Below, one piece after another: positions 46,683 through 56,468 of a stretch of 58,327 nucleotides of DNA (positions within the stretch are counted from its first letter, which is position 1; each line of letters begins with the position of its first letter). The translations under genes and the position numbers were made by a program. The notes beneath the pieces were generated by a model that saw only the letters and a program-made list of their open reading frames with translations, was not told the DNA's origin and ran no database searches. The stretch lies in NCBI GenBank assembly GCA_902797085.1, contig CADBRM010000057.1, positions 1 through 58,327 on the forward strand, in the 5' to 3' direction. Origin of the DNA: an uncultured Methanobacteriaceae archaeon. GTDB lineage: Archaea > Methanobacteriota > Methanobacteria > Methanobacteriales > Methanobacteriaceae.

Positions 46683-47540
46683 ATGGACAGTGTATTTATG
46701 ACAATTTTTAGTGATAAAAGAATTATTGACAACCTTTATGATGATATTGGATTTGAGGATATTACAACTAATAGTTTAGTTCCAGAAAATAAATGGGCAC
46801 AAGCTGAAATTCTCTGTAAAGAGAATGGTATTCTGGCCGGAATGGACGTGGCCCATTACATTATCAATGAGTTTGGATTAAACATTTCAAGTACTTTTCT
46901 TGATGGGGAAGAGATACATAAGGGTGATGTTATCTTGGAATTTGAAGGAAAAGCCAAAGATATTCTAATGGTTGAACGAACTATTCTAAACTATATGATG
47001 CACCTTAGTGGTATTGCCACATTAGTTAAAAATACGTGTGAAAAAGTACATGAAATTAATCCTAACGTTCGGGTTGCATGTACCAGAAAAACTACGCCAG
47101 GTTTGCAAAAGTTAGAGAAAAAAGCTGTAGAAATTGGTGGAGGGGATACCCACAGGTTCAAGTTAGATGATTGTGTTCTAATCAAGGATAATCATATCCA
47201 GGTTGTTGGAGGAGTCATCGAAGCAATCGAATTAGCTAAAGAAAACGTGAGTTTCACCAAAAAAATTGAGATTGAAGTTGAATCTGAAGAAGATGCTGTT
47301 CGTGCAAGTATGTTTGGTGCAGATATTGTTATGTTAGACAATATGAAACCTGATGAAATTGAAAATGTCCTAGATACACTTAAAAAACGTAGATTAAGAG
47401 AAAATGTGATTATAGAAGTTAGTGGTGGTATCACTCCTGAAACTATTTGTGATTATGCCAAGTTAGATGTAGATGTAATATCCAGTGGTTTCATCACAAA
47501 CAGTACCAAGTCATTAGATCTTAGTTTGAATATTTTATAA
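46683..47540 (+). CDS. nadC: Nicotinate-nucleotide pyrophosphorylase (quinolinate phosphoribosyltransferase)
   Basis: The 285-residue protein carries the family blocks: LMVERTILNYMMHLSGIAT, VRVACTRKTTPGLQKLEKKAVEIGGGDTHRFKLDDCVLIKDNHI (Arg/His/Lys active-site residues) and IEVSGGITPETICDYAKLDVDVISSG. It converts quinolinate and PRPP to nicotinate mononucleotide. Starts at ATG 46683 or ATG 46698 are both possible; neither has a clear ribosome site. NadA and NadB partners are outside the window. Confidence 0.94.
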   Translation: MDSVFMTIFSDKRIIDNLYDDIGFEDITTNSLVPENKWAQAEILCKENGILAGMDVAHYIINEFGLNISSTFLDGEEIHKGDVILEFEGKAKDILMVERTILNYMMHLSGIATLVKNTCEKVHEINPNVRVACTRKTTPGLQKLEKKAVEIGGGDTHRFKLDDCVLIKDNHIQVVGGVIEAIELAKENVSFTKKIEIEVESEEDAVRASMFGADIVMLDNMKPDEIENVLDTLKKRRLRENVIIEVSGGITPETICDYAKLDVDVISSGFITNSTKSLDLSLNIL

Positions 47541-47833
47541 CCTCCACAATTCCTTTTTCTTAAAAACTTTTTCTTCTTAGATGTCTTGTTTTTAACAAAT
47601 AACAGTCATTCAACATACATTAAGTCCATTATTTTTTCAAAAGATTATTGTTAAAATTAAGTAAATTAAAACTACAATACATCAAATATAATATTAAAAG
47701 TATAACCTATATCATAATTAATCATAAAATCCATAATATTAACATTACCTTTATTAACTAAAAAACATATAAATAATAACAACAAGTTGATAATATTAAT
47801 AATTATTAAAATTTAAGATAAAAACGTGATATT

Positions 47834-48307
47834 ATGGCAGATTATGAAGAAATTGATGAAATGACTGAAGAAATCAGTGAAACAGAAGTTGAAAATTTAG
47901 AAAATGAAGAAATTCTTGATGAAACTGAAGAGTACTTAGATGAAGACGAAGAAAAATTGCCATTTGCTAAAGCAGAAGTTGTACGTCTAATGAAACAACA
48001 TTTAGATGATGATAAAATGATAAGAGAACGGGTTAAAGTTGAAATGAACAAGTTCTTAGGAGACGTATTGGCAAATGTTTGTAAACAATTAAATGATTAC
48101 CCATATTCTACCGTAGAATACGAAATGCTAAAAGAATCAACATATCCATACACAAACATTGAAAGAATCAATGAAGAAAAAATCAGAATCTTAAAACACT
48201 TAGATGCAATTAAAGCAGACTGTGATGCATTAAGCATGGATGTTAAAGCAACACTTAAAATTAATGACAAACCAAACCAAGAAGAAGATGAAGACGATTT
48301 ATTCTAA
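47834..48307 (+). CDS. Histone-fold-like protein with acidic N- and C-terminal tails
   Basis: The 157-residue protein has a 40-residue N-terminus that is almost all Glu/Asp/Thr, a middle region ([22 protein letters not shown] onward, about 42-100) whose LPFA-x-x-x-V/I-R opening and helix lengths resemble an archaeal histone fold, a further helical pair, and a DEEDEDDLF-type acidic tail. The histone call is from pattern only; canonical LPFAPVxRII histones are about 67 residues and lack such tails. GTGAT precedes ATG 47834. The 293 bp upstream (47541-47833) hold its promoter (AAACATATAAAT) and no gene. Confidence 0.6.
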   Translation: MADYEEIDEMTEEISETEVENLENEEILDETEEYLDEDEEKLPFAKAEVVRLMKQHLDDDKMIRERVKVEMNKFLGDVLANVCKQLNDYPYSTVEYEMLKESTYPYTNIERINEEKIRILKHLDAIKADCDALSMDVKATLKINDKPNQEEDEDDLF

Positions 48308-48408
48308 TAAGAATAATCTCTCCCCATAACTATTTTCACCTCCCCAGTTACATTTTTTTTAATACCATTACTTACAAATAATTTAATAAAAAAAGTATTG
48401 GTAATTTT

Positions 48409-49338
48409 ATGAAAACGAATATTAAGAACATGCCTATCTCCATAGGTGGAGCCATTCTTGGAATAACCGCAATGGGAAATTTAATACATGATTTTTTACC
48501 GTACAGCCGAGAGTTATGTGGTACGATAGCAACACTACTTATCATCTTAGTGATAATTAAACTGATTAACTATCCTGAAATATTTAAAGAAGACTTAAAA
48601 AATCCCGTATTGGCAAGCATCATAGCAACGTTATCCATGGCAATGATGCTGCTTGCAAATTTTATTTATCCTTATGTGGGTTACAACATATCAATAACCT
48701 TATGGATAATTGCAATCCTAATTCATTTATTCTTTGTAATTAATTACATTGTGCGATTTGTTTACAAATTTGATTTGACCGACTATACTGCAGGTTCTTT
48801 TGTAGTATTTGCAGGCATACAAATGATTGCAATTAGTGCTCCCGTTTTTAATCAAGAATTCATAGGAACTATAGCATTTTGGTTCAGTTTTATTTGTGTA
48901 ATCTTTGTTTTTCTGACGGTAACATACAGATATTTAAAAATACATGTTTCTGAACCAACACAACCGGTTATTGGAGTTTACGCAGCACCATTCAGTTTAT
49001 GTGCTGTTGGTTACTTATCTTCTGTAAGCCCTAACAACTTTTACTTAGTTGTATCATTATACTTAATTACAAAAATTTTATATGTTATGGTTCTTGCAAA
49101 ATTTATTCAATATTGGAAATATCCATTTTACCCAACATATGCAGCTTACACATTCCCTATTGTAATAAATGCAGTAACAACATTACAAACAATGAAATAC
49201 TTCTCAACTATAGGAATAAAATTAGGGTTTATGCAATATGAATTAATCATTGAAATAATTATAGCAATTCTACTAGTGTCATATGTATTGGCACATTATT
49301 TAATTAACATATTCGAAATTCCAAGAGTCAAAGAATGA
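48409..49338 (+). CDS. TDT/SLAC1-family membrane transporter
   Basis: The 309-residue protein has about ten transmembrane helices arranged as five pairs, starting NMPISIGGAILGITAMGNLIH, a hallmark opening of the TehA/SLAC1/TDT family. These proteins are anion channels or exporters (tellurite resistance, C4-dicarboxylate or sulfite export). The substrate cannot be assigned. GGTAATTTT precedes ATG 48409 only weakly. It is 101 bp after the histone-like gene on the same strand. Confidence 0.87.
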   Translation: MKTNIKNMPISIGGAILGITAMGNLIHDFLPYSRELCGTIATLLIILVIIKLINYPEIFKEDLKNPVLASIIATLSMAMMLLANFIYPYVGYNISITLWIIAILIHLFFVINYIVRFVYKFDLTDYTAGSFVVFAGIQMIAISAPVFNQEFIGTIAFWFSFICVIFVFLTVTYRYLKIHVSEPTQPVIGVYAAPFSLCAVGYLSSVSPNNFYLVVSLYLITKILYVMVLAKFIQYWKYPFYPTYAAYTFPIVINAVTTLQTMKYFSTIGIKLGFMQYELIIEIIIAILLVSYVLAHYLINIFEIPRVKE

Positions 49339-49439
49339 TTAGAACATAATCATTCCACTATTTTTTTAGTAATTTAAACGTGAAAAAATCCAAATAAGCT
49401 TTAAGACAGTTAAAAATAAAAAAAGAAGTAAAAAAAAAT

Positions 49440-49943
49440 TTAGATGTATTCAACCAATTCATCAAGGCTTTTCCTATCAGTACCTCTCGGTTCCGCATTA
49501 GGATAACCCAAAGGAGTTAACAATACAGGCACTTGTTCCTCTGACAATCCCAACATTTCAGACAGAGGCTCTTTATTAAATGCTGCAATGTAACATGTTC
49601 CTAATCCCAACTCTGTAGCTTCTAATATAATATGATCCATAACGATAGTTGCATCAATTTCTGCAATATTTTTTCCATCCCATCGAACCCATGCTTTTTC
49701 AGGCTCTGCAACAATTGCAATAATATATGGAGCTTCAGTAAACCAATCCCATTTACCTATTGTTTTAAGTTCTTCAATATGCTTTTTGGTATCAATGACA
49801 TAAATTTTAAAAGCTTGAGCATTAACTCCTGTAGGAGCAATCTGAGCTGCCCTTAATACTTTTTGTAACTTATCGTCCTCAACTTCCTTATCCAAATATC
49901 CTCTTACACTATATCTTTTTTCCATTACATCCAATACTGTCAT
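49440..49943 (-). CDS. Nitroreductase-family flavoprotein (short form)
   Basis: The 167-residue protein has the MEKRYSVRGYLDKEV opening (FMN phosphate contact), QIAPTGVNAQAFKIYV and LGLGTCYIAAFNKEPL, ending LLTPLGYPNAEP. It is a compact member of the FMN nitroreductase family; the substrate is unknown. Its ATG overlaps the zpr1 stop by one base (TAATG), implying translational coupling to the ZPR1 gene. It is the last gene of a run that starts upstream at tldD or earlier. Confidence 0.88.
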   Translation of the reverse strand: MTVLDVMEKRYSVRGYLDKEVEDDKLQKVLRAAQIAPTGVNAQAFKIYVIDTKKHIEELKTIGKWDWFTEAPYIIAIVAEPEKAWVRWDGKNIAEIDATIVMDHIILEATELGLGTCYIAAFNKEPLSEMLGLSEEQVPVLLTPLGYPNAEPRGTDRKSLDELVEYI

Positions 49944-50554
49944 TATTCCATCTCACTTTGATCTATTGTAGTAAAACCTGTTTGTAATTTATCCGCTTCT
50001 TCCTGTGTCAATAATTCTTTTTCAGCATCATCATCATCAATAACACTATTTCCAAAAGGATCTTCAAGTATTAATGTTGTAGATAACTCACCCATTTTAA
50101 TTCTTGCCAGATAATCTATTATGTTCAAAGCATTTTCCCTTACATCCGGAGTTATTTCATCACCTTCAAGTTTTATAGCACGCACTACTGCACTTTCAAA
50201 CCTATTTAAAATACCTTCTACATTAGAAACATAACCCTGAGATTTTGGTCCCGGTTCTACTTTTAATCCCAAGTCCGGAATTGTTACGGTAGCAGTTTGT
50301 GATTTTGCAACCCTAGAGTTAAGCTTAGAACTGTCAATTTTTAGAGTAAATCTCACAGGATCATTTTGTTCTAAGGAGATACTGTCCGAGGATTGATATC
50401 CACAATTTTTACATAAAACTGCTGTTTCTAAGATATCACCAAAATACGGAATATTGTCAGTTCTGTTACTAACTTCTAATGTTTTTTCTCCACCACATAC
50501 AGGACAATCAGAATACATTATTTCATTATTAAAAGTTATATTATCGTTACTCAT
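49943..50554 (-). CDS. ZPR1 zinc-finger domain protein
   Basis: The 203-residue archaeal ZPR1 has one zinc finger, CPVC at 17-20 and CKNC at 48-51, followed by the conserved RFTLKIDSSKLNSRVAKSQTATVTIPDLGLKVEPGP block and a helical end. Eukaryotic ZPR1 (two fingers) is a folding chaperone for translation factor eEF1A; the archaeal role may be similar, which is inference. ATG 50554 is preceded by a weak AATATGA. It overlaps the nitroreductase start and lies 35 bp after the 2-phosphoglycerate kinase gene. Confidence 0.92.
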   Translation of the reverse strand: MSNDNITFNNEIMYSDCPVCGGEKTLEVSNRTDNIPYFGDILETAVLCKNCGYQSSDSISLEQNDPVRFTLKIDSSKLNSRVAKSQTATVTIPDLGLKVEPGPKSQGYVSNVEGILNRFESAVVRAIKLEGDEITPDVRENALNIIDYLARIKMGELSTTLILEDPFGNSVIDDDDAEKELLTQEEADKLQTGFTTIDQSEME

Positions 50555-50589
50555 ATTATCAGTTAATTAATTTGCTATGTAAATTTTTG

Positions 50590-51543
50590 TTATTTTATGA
50601 TTAAATTTTTATCTATTAACAAATTGTTCTCATCAAGTTCACAAATAATATTTGCTAAACTTTCCTTATCAGAGGCAGATATATGATGACTGTGAACATT
50701 ATTTGAAAGTTCATATAACTTAGCCAAAGATTCTTTCTGTTTAGAATGATCAATATTCTTTATCAAATCATGACTATCCTCATCATCATCTTCATCAATT
50801 ATACTGGTCAACGGTTTCTTAAACTCAGGAATATAATAAGATATATCTATGATCCTTCCACCATGTTTATTAATAATTTCCCGTTCCAAATCAATTTCAT
50901 CGATACCATGTTTAACAAAAACTTCTTCTGAAATCTCATTAATTTTTTGTAAAATTTTTTTCAAGGTTTTTTCTTTAGAACTGTTGTTGATTACAGGAAT
51001 AGACAATGCATTAGCTTTACGTATTAAATGATCGTTTATTATACGATTCTCTCTGAAATAATCTAATTGTGCTCCACCTCGTTTAATAGCAATAGCTCGA
51101 GAAATAAAACGTTCCTGGTGTGCTTCTTTATCTGCCGTTAATATGAAGAAATAAACATTAGCATCATTTTCGAATTGCTTGATATTTATTAAACCAGGAA
51201 CCAAATGCACTCCTTCAATTACTATAGATTCTTTATCCTTGACAGACCTATTAATAACTTTTTCTATAGCTGGGATTACAAAGGAAGCATGTTCTTCAAA
51301 TCCTGCTTCAATAAGCTTTTCTTCACTTTCATAATTATGAGAATCCCTTAATGTTGTATAAGCATCATATGAAGATTTATGTAAAGCGGGAGCATAATCA
51401 GACCCAATAATCCCCCTTACAATTGCTCTAATAAAATCAGTTTCTATTAAATATTTGATATTCAATTTGTTAGAAATTTCTGAAGCTATTGTTGATTTAC
51501 CAATTCCGGAAGCGGAACCAATTAAAATTACATATGGTTTCAT
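50590..51543 (-). CDS. 2-Phosphoglycerate kinase
   Basis: The 317-residue protein has a P-loop GSASGIGKST at 9-18 and the family blocks LKSSYDAYTTLRD-like (HKSSYDAYTTLRDSH) and IEGVHLVPG. It phosphorylates 2-phosphoglycerate to 2,3-diphosphoglycerate, the first step to cyclic 2,3-diphosphoglycerate, a compatible solute and phosphate store of Methanobacteriales. This family points strongly to the order. The cyclase is not in the window. The last ~70 residues form a charged extension. GGTGGTG precedes ATG 51543. Confidence 0.88.
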   Translation of the reverse strand: MKPYVILIGSASGIGKSTIASEISNKLNIKYLIETDFIRAIVRGIIGSDYAPALHKSSYDAYTTLRDSHNYESEEKLIEAGFEEHASFVIPAIEKVINRSVKDKESIVIEGVHLVPGLINIKQFENDANVYFFILTADKEAHQERFISRAIAIKRGGAQLDYFRENRIINDHLIRKANALSIPVINNSSKEKTLKKILQKINEISEEVFVKHGIDEIDLEREIINKHGGRIIDISYYIPEFKKPLTSIIDEDDDEDSHDLIKNIDHSKQKESLAKLYELSNNVHSHHISASDKESLANIICELDENNLLIDKNLIIK

Positions 51544-51611
51544 AACACCACCATAAAAAAAAATTAATTAAAAAAAAAAGTCAAAAAAGTTTATTAGAAA
51601 AATAAACTAAT

Positions 51612-52241
51612 TTATAAAATTTCCACATCTACTTTTTTACCTTTAATTTTTGGAAGAGTAATGGTTAATTCATTATCTTCAAAGGATGCTTTAACTTCTT
51701 TGATATCTATTTCAACAGGAAGAGGAATTATGTTTTTAGTTTTTCCAGAACATCTTTCTTTTCTTAAAACTTTTACTTCTTCATCATCTCCAATGCAATC
51801 TGGGAAATCTATTTCGATTTCTACAGAATCTGTGGACATTTTAACTGAAATATCATCTTTTGATGCACGAGGTGCATCTACTTTAATGATTAAATTGTCT
51901 TCGTATTCCAGTAAATCTACTGCCGGTTTGTTTGCTTTATATTCTTCCAACGTTTTGTTCCATTCTGATTGTCTTGATTTTAATGTTGATACAACATCAT
52001 TAAACATTTTTTCAGCAATATTTTTGGTTTCTTCCATTGTTTCTTTTCCATAGACTTTGTAATCGAAGTCTTCTTTTTCTTCTTTTTCATCTTCCTCTTC
52101 GATTTTTTCTTCAGTTTTTTCTTCAGTTTTTTCTGATTCTTCTTCATCAATAGTAGTTTCAGTTGTTTCTTCTGTTTCTTCTGTTACATCAAACTCTTCT
52201 TCTTTTTTGTCGTCTTTTGAATCTACGTAAACATTTTTCAT
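51612..52241 (-). CDS. Hsp20/alpha-crystallin-domain protein with acidic N-terminus
   Basis: Start ATG 52241 follows AGGAATGAT; an ATG at 52250 is inside that site. The 209-residue protein has ~60 Glu/Asp/Thr residues, a charged helical linker, and a C-terminal alpha-crystallin domain (LLEYEDNLIIKVDAPRASKDDISVKM to VEVEIL; about 110-209) with the ASFEDNELTITLPK strand. Small heat-shock proteins are ATP-independent holdases. The IxI-type C-terminal motif is not clear (VDVEIL). It is about 130 bp downstream of the NOG1 gene. Confidence 0.85.
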   Translation of the reverse strand: MKNVYVDSKDDKKEEEFDVTEETEETTETTIDEEESEKTEEKTEEKIEEEDEKEEKEDFDYKVYGKETMEETKNIAEKMFNDVVSTLKSRQSEWNKTLEEYKANKPAVDLLEYEDNLIIKVDAPRASKDDISVKMSTDSVEIEIDFPDCIGDDEEVKVLRKERCSGKTKNIIPLPVEIDIKEVKASFEDNELTITLPKIKGKKVDVEIL

Positions 52242-52371
52242 TGATATCATTCCTATAAAAACTTGTCTATTTACAATATAATTAAATTATATAATTAATG
52301 ATATATTAATTAATTATTTAAATATTTCTAGAATTAGGTATGGTTAAAAAGGGAGTTGAGAAAAGAAAAAA

Positions 52372-53415
52372 TTAATTTTTTCTATGTCTTCTTCTTAAAT
52401 TATATTCTGTGAATTCATCTTCTTGTGCAAATTCTTTACCCATTTCTTGTATTAACTGCTTTATTTCATCAATTTTACTCAAATCATTAATACTGGTTTC
52501 AAAGATAGGATCATCAATCTTTTCTGAATATTCTTCAATCATACTCTTGTCTGTTAATAAATCTGTTTTGTTAAATAAACAAATCATAGGAGTTTCGAAT
52601 ACTTTCTTTATTTCAGAATATAACAAGAACTGATTTTCCATTAAAAATCCCGAAGTCTCTGAAGGATCAAAAATATAAATGATAATATTACCCAAATGCT
52701 CTAAGGCCGCAATAGCGTTTAATTCAATTTCATTCATATCATTAATTGAACGATCCAGCAATCCGGGTGTATCAATTATCTGATACTGCCTATATAACAT
52801 TTCATAATTTCCAATTTGTAAACCTTGAGTTGTAAATGGGTAATTAGCAACTTTTGGACTTGCATCGGTAATATTATTCAATAATGTGGATTTACCCACA
52901 TTAGGAAAACCTGCAATAACTACCCGTATAGCATTGAAATTAATATTAGGCATGTGTTTAAGTTCTCTTTTTGCAAAGTCCAAGAAATCCAATTCTTTTT
53001 CAATACGCTTAACTACAGAAACTATCCTACCATATGCTTCTTTTCTTATAGGTATTGCACTTAATGAATCTGATTTTCTAATTTTACTGGTATACTGTGA
53101 TTCAATTTGTTTTAATACACCCAAAGCCCAAAATACAGCCCCCAAGGAATGTTTATATTGATCTACTCCAACCACAATATCAATATAATCCTGATAAAAC
53201 TCAGGTAATTCTTCAATTATAGGCGTTTCAGTAACGATCCTGTTAAATGTACTGTTAATCACTTCACAAGCTGTTTGTACCCTTACTTCTTCTATTCTCA
53301 TACCTTTGACACGAGGATGTAATTTAGAACTTCTTACTTTTGATGCAGCTTTACTAGCTCTGTTAAATGCTTTATCAATAATCTCATCCGGTGTTGGTAT
53401 ATTCGGTAATTTCAT
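52372..53415 (-). CDS. NOG1-like GTPase
   Basis: The 347-residue protein has an N-terminal helical NOG1 domain (about 1-155) and a G domain: G1 GFPNVGKST (near 172), G3 DTPGLLD, G4 NKTD. NOG1 GTPases act in large ribosomal subunit assembly; the archaeal form lacks the yeast C-terminal extension. It has a basic end (NLRRRHRKN). ATG 53415 lies 4 bp after the AMMECR1 stop, so the genes are co-transcribed. Confidence 0.9.
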   Translation of the reverse strand: MKLPNIPTPDEIIDKAFNRASKAASKVRSSKLHPRVKGMRIEEVRVQTACEVINSTFNRIVTETPIIEELPEFYQDYIDIVVGVDQYKHSLGAVFWALGVLKQIESQYTSKIRKSDSLSAIPIRKEAYGRIVSVVKRIEKELDFLDFAKRELKHMPNINFNAIRVVIAGFPNVGKSTLLNNITDASPKVANYPFTTQGLQIGNYEMLYRQYQIIDTPGLLDRSINDMNEIELNAIAALEHLGNIIIYIFDPSETSGFLMENQFLLYSEIKKVFETPMICLFNKTDLLTDKSMIEEYSEKIDDPIFETSINDLSKIDEIKQLIQEMGKEFAQEDEFTEYNLRRRHRKN

Positions 53416-53418
53416 TAA

Positions 53419-53997
53419 TTAACCCCCTTCTTCTTCAAATATTTGTGCCTGAAAACTGTATATCTTAGTTTTTTCTTCCTTCCAAGCATCTTTATGTAAC
53501 CCTGCCTTATAACATAAATTTTCCAGATAATCTTTAATATCCCAATTCCATTCAAGAGGTACTTGAGGTAAAAGCAATCCACGATGATGAGAATTCTCTA
53601 TTATTAAACCATCACGTCCTATTTCCAATAATGAGAAATAATCCTCATAAGAATTTATTTCCACCAGTTCAGGTTTTGTCAATACACTGATTTCAATCTT
53701 GGTTAAATCGAATTCTTCCTTTGAAATCGGATTGAAACGTGGATCTTCAAATGCTGCTGCTATAGAAACATCAAGTACTCCTTCGATTAATTGCATATAC
53801 GGTTCCGGATAACCTATACAACCTCTTAATTTACCATTATATGAAAGAGTAACAAAAACACCCAATTTTTCATTAAATATTTCTGGCAATTCCATATCCG
53901 GAGAATAATCTTCCCCAACTATATAAGAATTAATATTTTCCCTAGCAATATTAATTAGCAATTGTCCTTCTTCTTTAGTTAATCTAGTTTGTGACAT
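53419..53997 (-). CDS. AMMECR1-domain protein
   Basis: The 192-residue protein matches the AMMECR1 family: GVFVTLSYNGKLRGCIGYPEP (LRGCIG is the family hallmark) and LGRDGLIIENSHHRGLLLPQVP-like sequence at about 125-150. The cytoplasmic function is unknown, although the fold suggests a catalytic cysteine near the hallmark. It lies 4 bp after tldD and 4 bp before the NOG1-like GTPase, a tight three-gene unit. Confidence 0.92.
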   Translation of the reverse strand: MSQTRLTKEEGQLLINIARENINSYIVGEDYSPDMELPEIFNEKLGVFVTLSYNGKLRGCIGYPEPYMQLIEGVLDVSIAAAFEDPRFNPISKEEFDLTKIEISVLTKPELVEINSYEDYFSLLEIGRDGLIIENSHHRGLLLPQVPLEWNWDIKDYLENLCYKAGLHKDAWKEEKTKIYSFQAQIFEEEGG

Positions 53998-54000
53998 AAA

Positions 54001-55380
54001 TTACTGTACTCCACCAACAGTTGCTTTGCTAACTCGGATATGTGGTCCTCCATCCCCAACAGGTACTGTTTGACCATCTTTACCACAAAACCCTACACTT
54101 AAATTGAAATCAGAACCTACTCCAGTAACGTTATTTAGAATATCTAATGTTGTACCGGATAATGAAACATCCCTCAGATGTGTTCCCAATTCACCATTTT
54201 CTATATTATATGCTTCAACAGCATTAAACTGGAAAATGCCCTTACCGGTATCCACCTGTCCTCCACGTGATCCTTTTAAATATATTCCATTAGGAATATC
54301 TTCCAACAATTCATCAAATGTTGAATCACCCGGTTTAATGTATGTGTTACTCATACGTACCAAAGGTTTATTGCTTACTGAAGACCTAGCATTACCACTA
54401 GATTCACCTTCACCCACCTTACTAGCTGTTTCACGGGAACTAAGTACGGATTTGAATATGCCGTTTTCCACCAATGTGGTTTTTTCTGCTTTGGTTCCTT
54501 CAACATCATACGGATAATATCCAAATCCGGTTTCTATAGATGCATCATCAATAACTGTAATCAATTCTGAACCAATTTTTTGTCCGAGTCTACCTTTCAA
54601 TATTGAATCGTTTTGTAATATAATATCAGCTTCAGAAGCATGACCTAATGCTTCATGTATAAATACTCCAGCCAATTCAGGATCAAGAATTACAGGAAAA
54701 TCTCCAGAAGGCGGCGTTTTAGCACTCAGTAAACTTATGGCTTTCTGAGATATGCCTGTTGCAAACTCTTCCAAATCAGCATCCTGAACAACCTCAAAAC
54801 CATTAACTCCACCCAAACTTTTATGCCCAATTTGCATAACTTCACCATTGGATGCTACAGAATTCATTGAAAGAACTGTCCTATTGTTATCACTTAAAAT
54901 ATTTGTTCCTTCTGAACTAATGATTAAATCAGATGACTGTGATTCTGATAAGGAGATATTAGTACTTTGTATTTGGTCCAACTGAGCAATTTTATGAAGC
55001 TCTTTCATAGTTTCTATTTTATCTTCGATAGCAATATCTTCAATTTTAATTTTTGCCTTTGACTTGACAATGTCCTCTTCAGGATTTGTCTGACTTAACT
55101 TGACATCACTACACAACTGATTTGCAATGATTGTTGCATTTTCTGCTACTTGCTCTACTTTATCGATATCACTGGTAAATGCAGATCCCCATGCACCATT
55201 CTGTAAAACTCTTATACCTATCGCATAATTAATCCCTGTGTCGACATTATCTATCTTGCCATCCTTTAAGACAATAGCATTGCTTACCGAATTTCGAACT
55301 CTGATATCAGCATATTCCACTTTAGTTTCTAATTTATTTATGATTCGTCTAAAGTAATCAACATCTATTCCACTTGGCAT
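54001..55380 (-). CDS. tldD: TldD metalloprotease subunit
   Basis: The 459-residue protein contains the zinc protease motif HEALGHASEAD (H-E-x3-H, around residue 245) and the PmbA/TldD C-terminal Gly-rich blocks (GSRGGQVDTGKGIFQFNAVEAY; VGFCGKDGQTVPVGDGGPHIRVS). TldD is the active subunit of the TldD/TldE (PmbA) protease that processes modified peptides and toxins. PmbA is not next to it here, which is unusual. A ribosome site (GGGAGGAAAAA) precedes ATG 55380. Confidence 0.94.
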   Translation of the reverse strand: MPSGIDVDYFRRIINKLETKVEYADIRVRNSVSNAIVLKDGKIDNVDTGINYAIGIRVLQNGAWGSAFTSDIDKVEQVAENATIIANQLCSDVKLSQTNPEEDIVKSKAKIKIEDIAIEDKIETMKELHKIAQLDQIQSTNISLSESQSSDLIISSEGTNILSDNNRTVLSMNSVASNGEVMQIGHKSLGGVNGFEVVQDADLEEFATGISQKAISLLSAKTPPSGDFPVILDPELAGVFIHEALGHASEADIILQNDSILKGRLGQKIGSELITVIDDASIETGFGYYPYDVEGTKAEKTTLVENGIFKSVLSSRETASKVGEGESSGNARSSVSNKPLVRMSNTYIKPGDSTFDELLEDIPNGIYLKGSRGGQVDTGKGIFQFNAVEAYNIENGELGTHLRDVSLSGTTLDILNNVTGVGSDFNLSVGFCGKDGQTVPVGDGGPHIRVSKATVGGVQ

Positions 55381-55551
55381 GTTTTTTTCCTCCCATATTT
55401 TTTTTGTTGAAAATTGTTAATAATTAATATAATTAAAATTAGTACCTAAAATAAATTATTTTATATGTAATATGTTATGTAAAACCTAGTAATTAATCTT
55501 TTAGTAATGTAATAAAAAAATAATAAAAAGTAATAAAAAGAGTGGTGTAAA

Positions 55552-55572
55552 ATAAATTATTAAATAATTTAT
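55552..55572 (-). terminator. Inverted repeat and T-run after cbiO
   Basis: ATAAATTATT-A-AATAATTTAT is a perfect 21-bp palindrome about 30 bp after the cbiO stop on the minus strand. Beyond it the minus strand is rich in T-runs. It probably ends the cobalt transport operon. The rest of 55381-55600 shows no gene. Confidence 0.45.
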
Positions 55573-55600
55573 AAAAAAAAGAGAGCATGTTATGAATAAA

Positions 55601-56443
55601 TCATAACTTTTTAACTAATGTGTTGTAAGCATCACCTACAGTTAAAGGATACCCCTCTCCTTCAAAAGTAATGTTATCTTCTTCATCAAGCATTTCAAAA
55701 ATTTGACCTACCCAAGGTAATCTTAAGTCAGCTTGTTCAATAACTTCATCATCACTGAAAACTTCGCGACAAGATCCTTGTTTAAGAATTTTACCTTTAC
55801 GTAACACATTGATATTGTCAGAATAGATAGGAACTAAATCAACATCATGTGTTGAAACAATAATTGTCATCCCATCTGCATTCAAATCATATAATAATTG
55901 CATAATTGCAGAAGCACCATTAGGATCTAAACCACTAGTAGGTTCATCTAAGACCATTACTTTAGGTCTCATTGCCAAAATACCTGCTATAGCCACACGT
56001 TTTTTCTGACCCCCACTTAAATGATGAGGTGCTTTATGAGAATATTCAGACATTCCAACAACTTTTAATGCTTCTTCAACTCGACGTTTTACTTCATCTT
56101 CATCAAGACCCATATTCATTGGACCAAAAGCAACATCTTCAAATACGGTAGGTGCAAATAACTGATCATCAGGATTCTGGAATACTACACCAACTTTAGT
56201 TCTAGCTTCCAATAAACTTTTCTTGTCATATTCCAATTTTTTTCCTTCTATAACTATTTCACCAGATGTAGGTTCAATGATACCATTAAAATGTAAGAAA
56301 AAAGTACTTTTTCCAGCACCATTAGGTCCTAATATAGAAATCATCTGTCCTTCTTCAACTTTAAAATCTATACCCTTAATAGCTTGAGTTCCATCAGGAT
56401 AATTATAATGCAAATCATTTACTTCTAAAATTGTCTGTACCAT
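55601..56443 (-). CDS. cbiO: Cobalt ECF transporter ATPase
   Basis: The 280-residue ABC ATPase has Walker A GPNGAGKST, Q-loop FQNPDDQLFAPTV (the DDQLF of ECF ATPases), signature LSGGQKKR and Walker B VMVLDEPTSGLDP. It energises the CbiMNQ cobalt importer for corrinoid synthesis. It is the last gene of cbiMNQO, 25 bp after cbiQ. A short GGAG-type site precedes ATG 56443 (AAAGGAGATAAG). Confidence 0.95.
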   Translation of the reverse strand: MVQTILEVNDLHYNYPDGTQAIKGIDFKVEEGQMISILGPNGAGKSTFFLHFNGIIEPTSGEIVIEGKKLEYDKKSLLEARTKVGVVFQNPDDQLFAPTVFEDVAFGPMNMGLDEDEVKRRVEEALKVVGMSEYSHKAPHHLSGGQKKRVAIAGILAMRPKVMVLDEPTSGLDPNGASAIMQLLYDLNADGMTIIVSTHDVDLVPIYSDNINVLRKGKILKQGSCREVFSDDEVIEQADLRLPWVGQIFEMLDEEDNITFEGEGYPLTVGDAYNTLVKKL

Positions 56444-56468
56444 ACCTTATCTCCTTTTATTAGTTATA

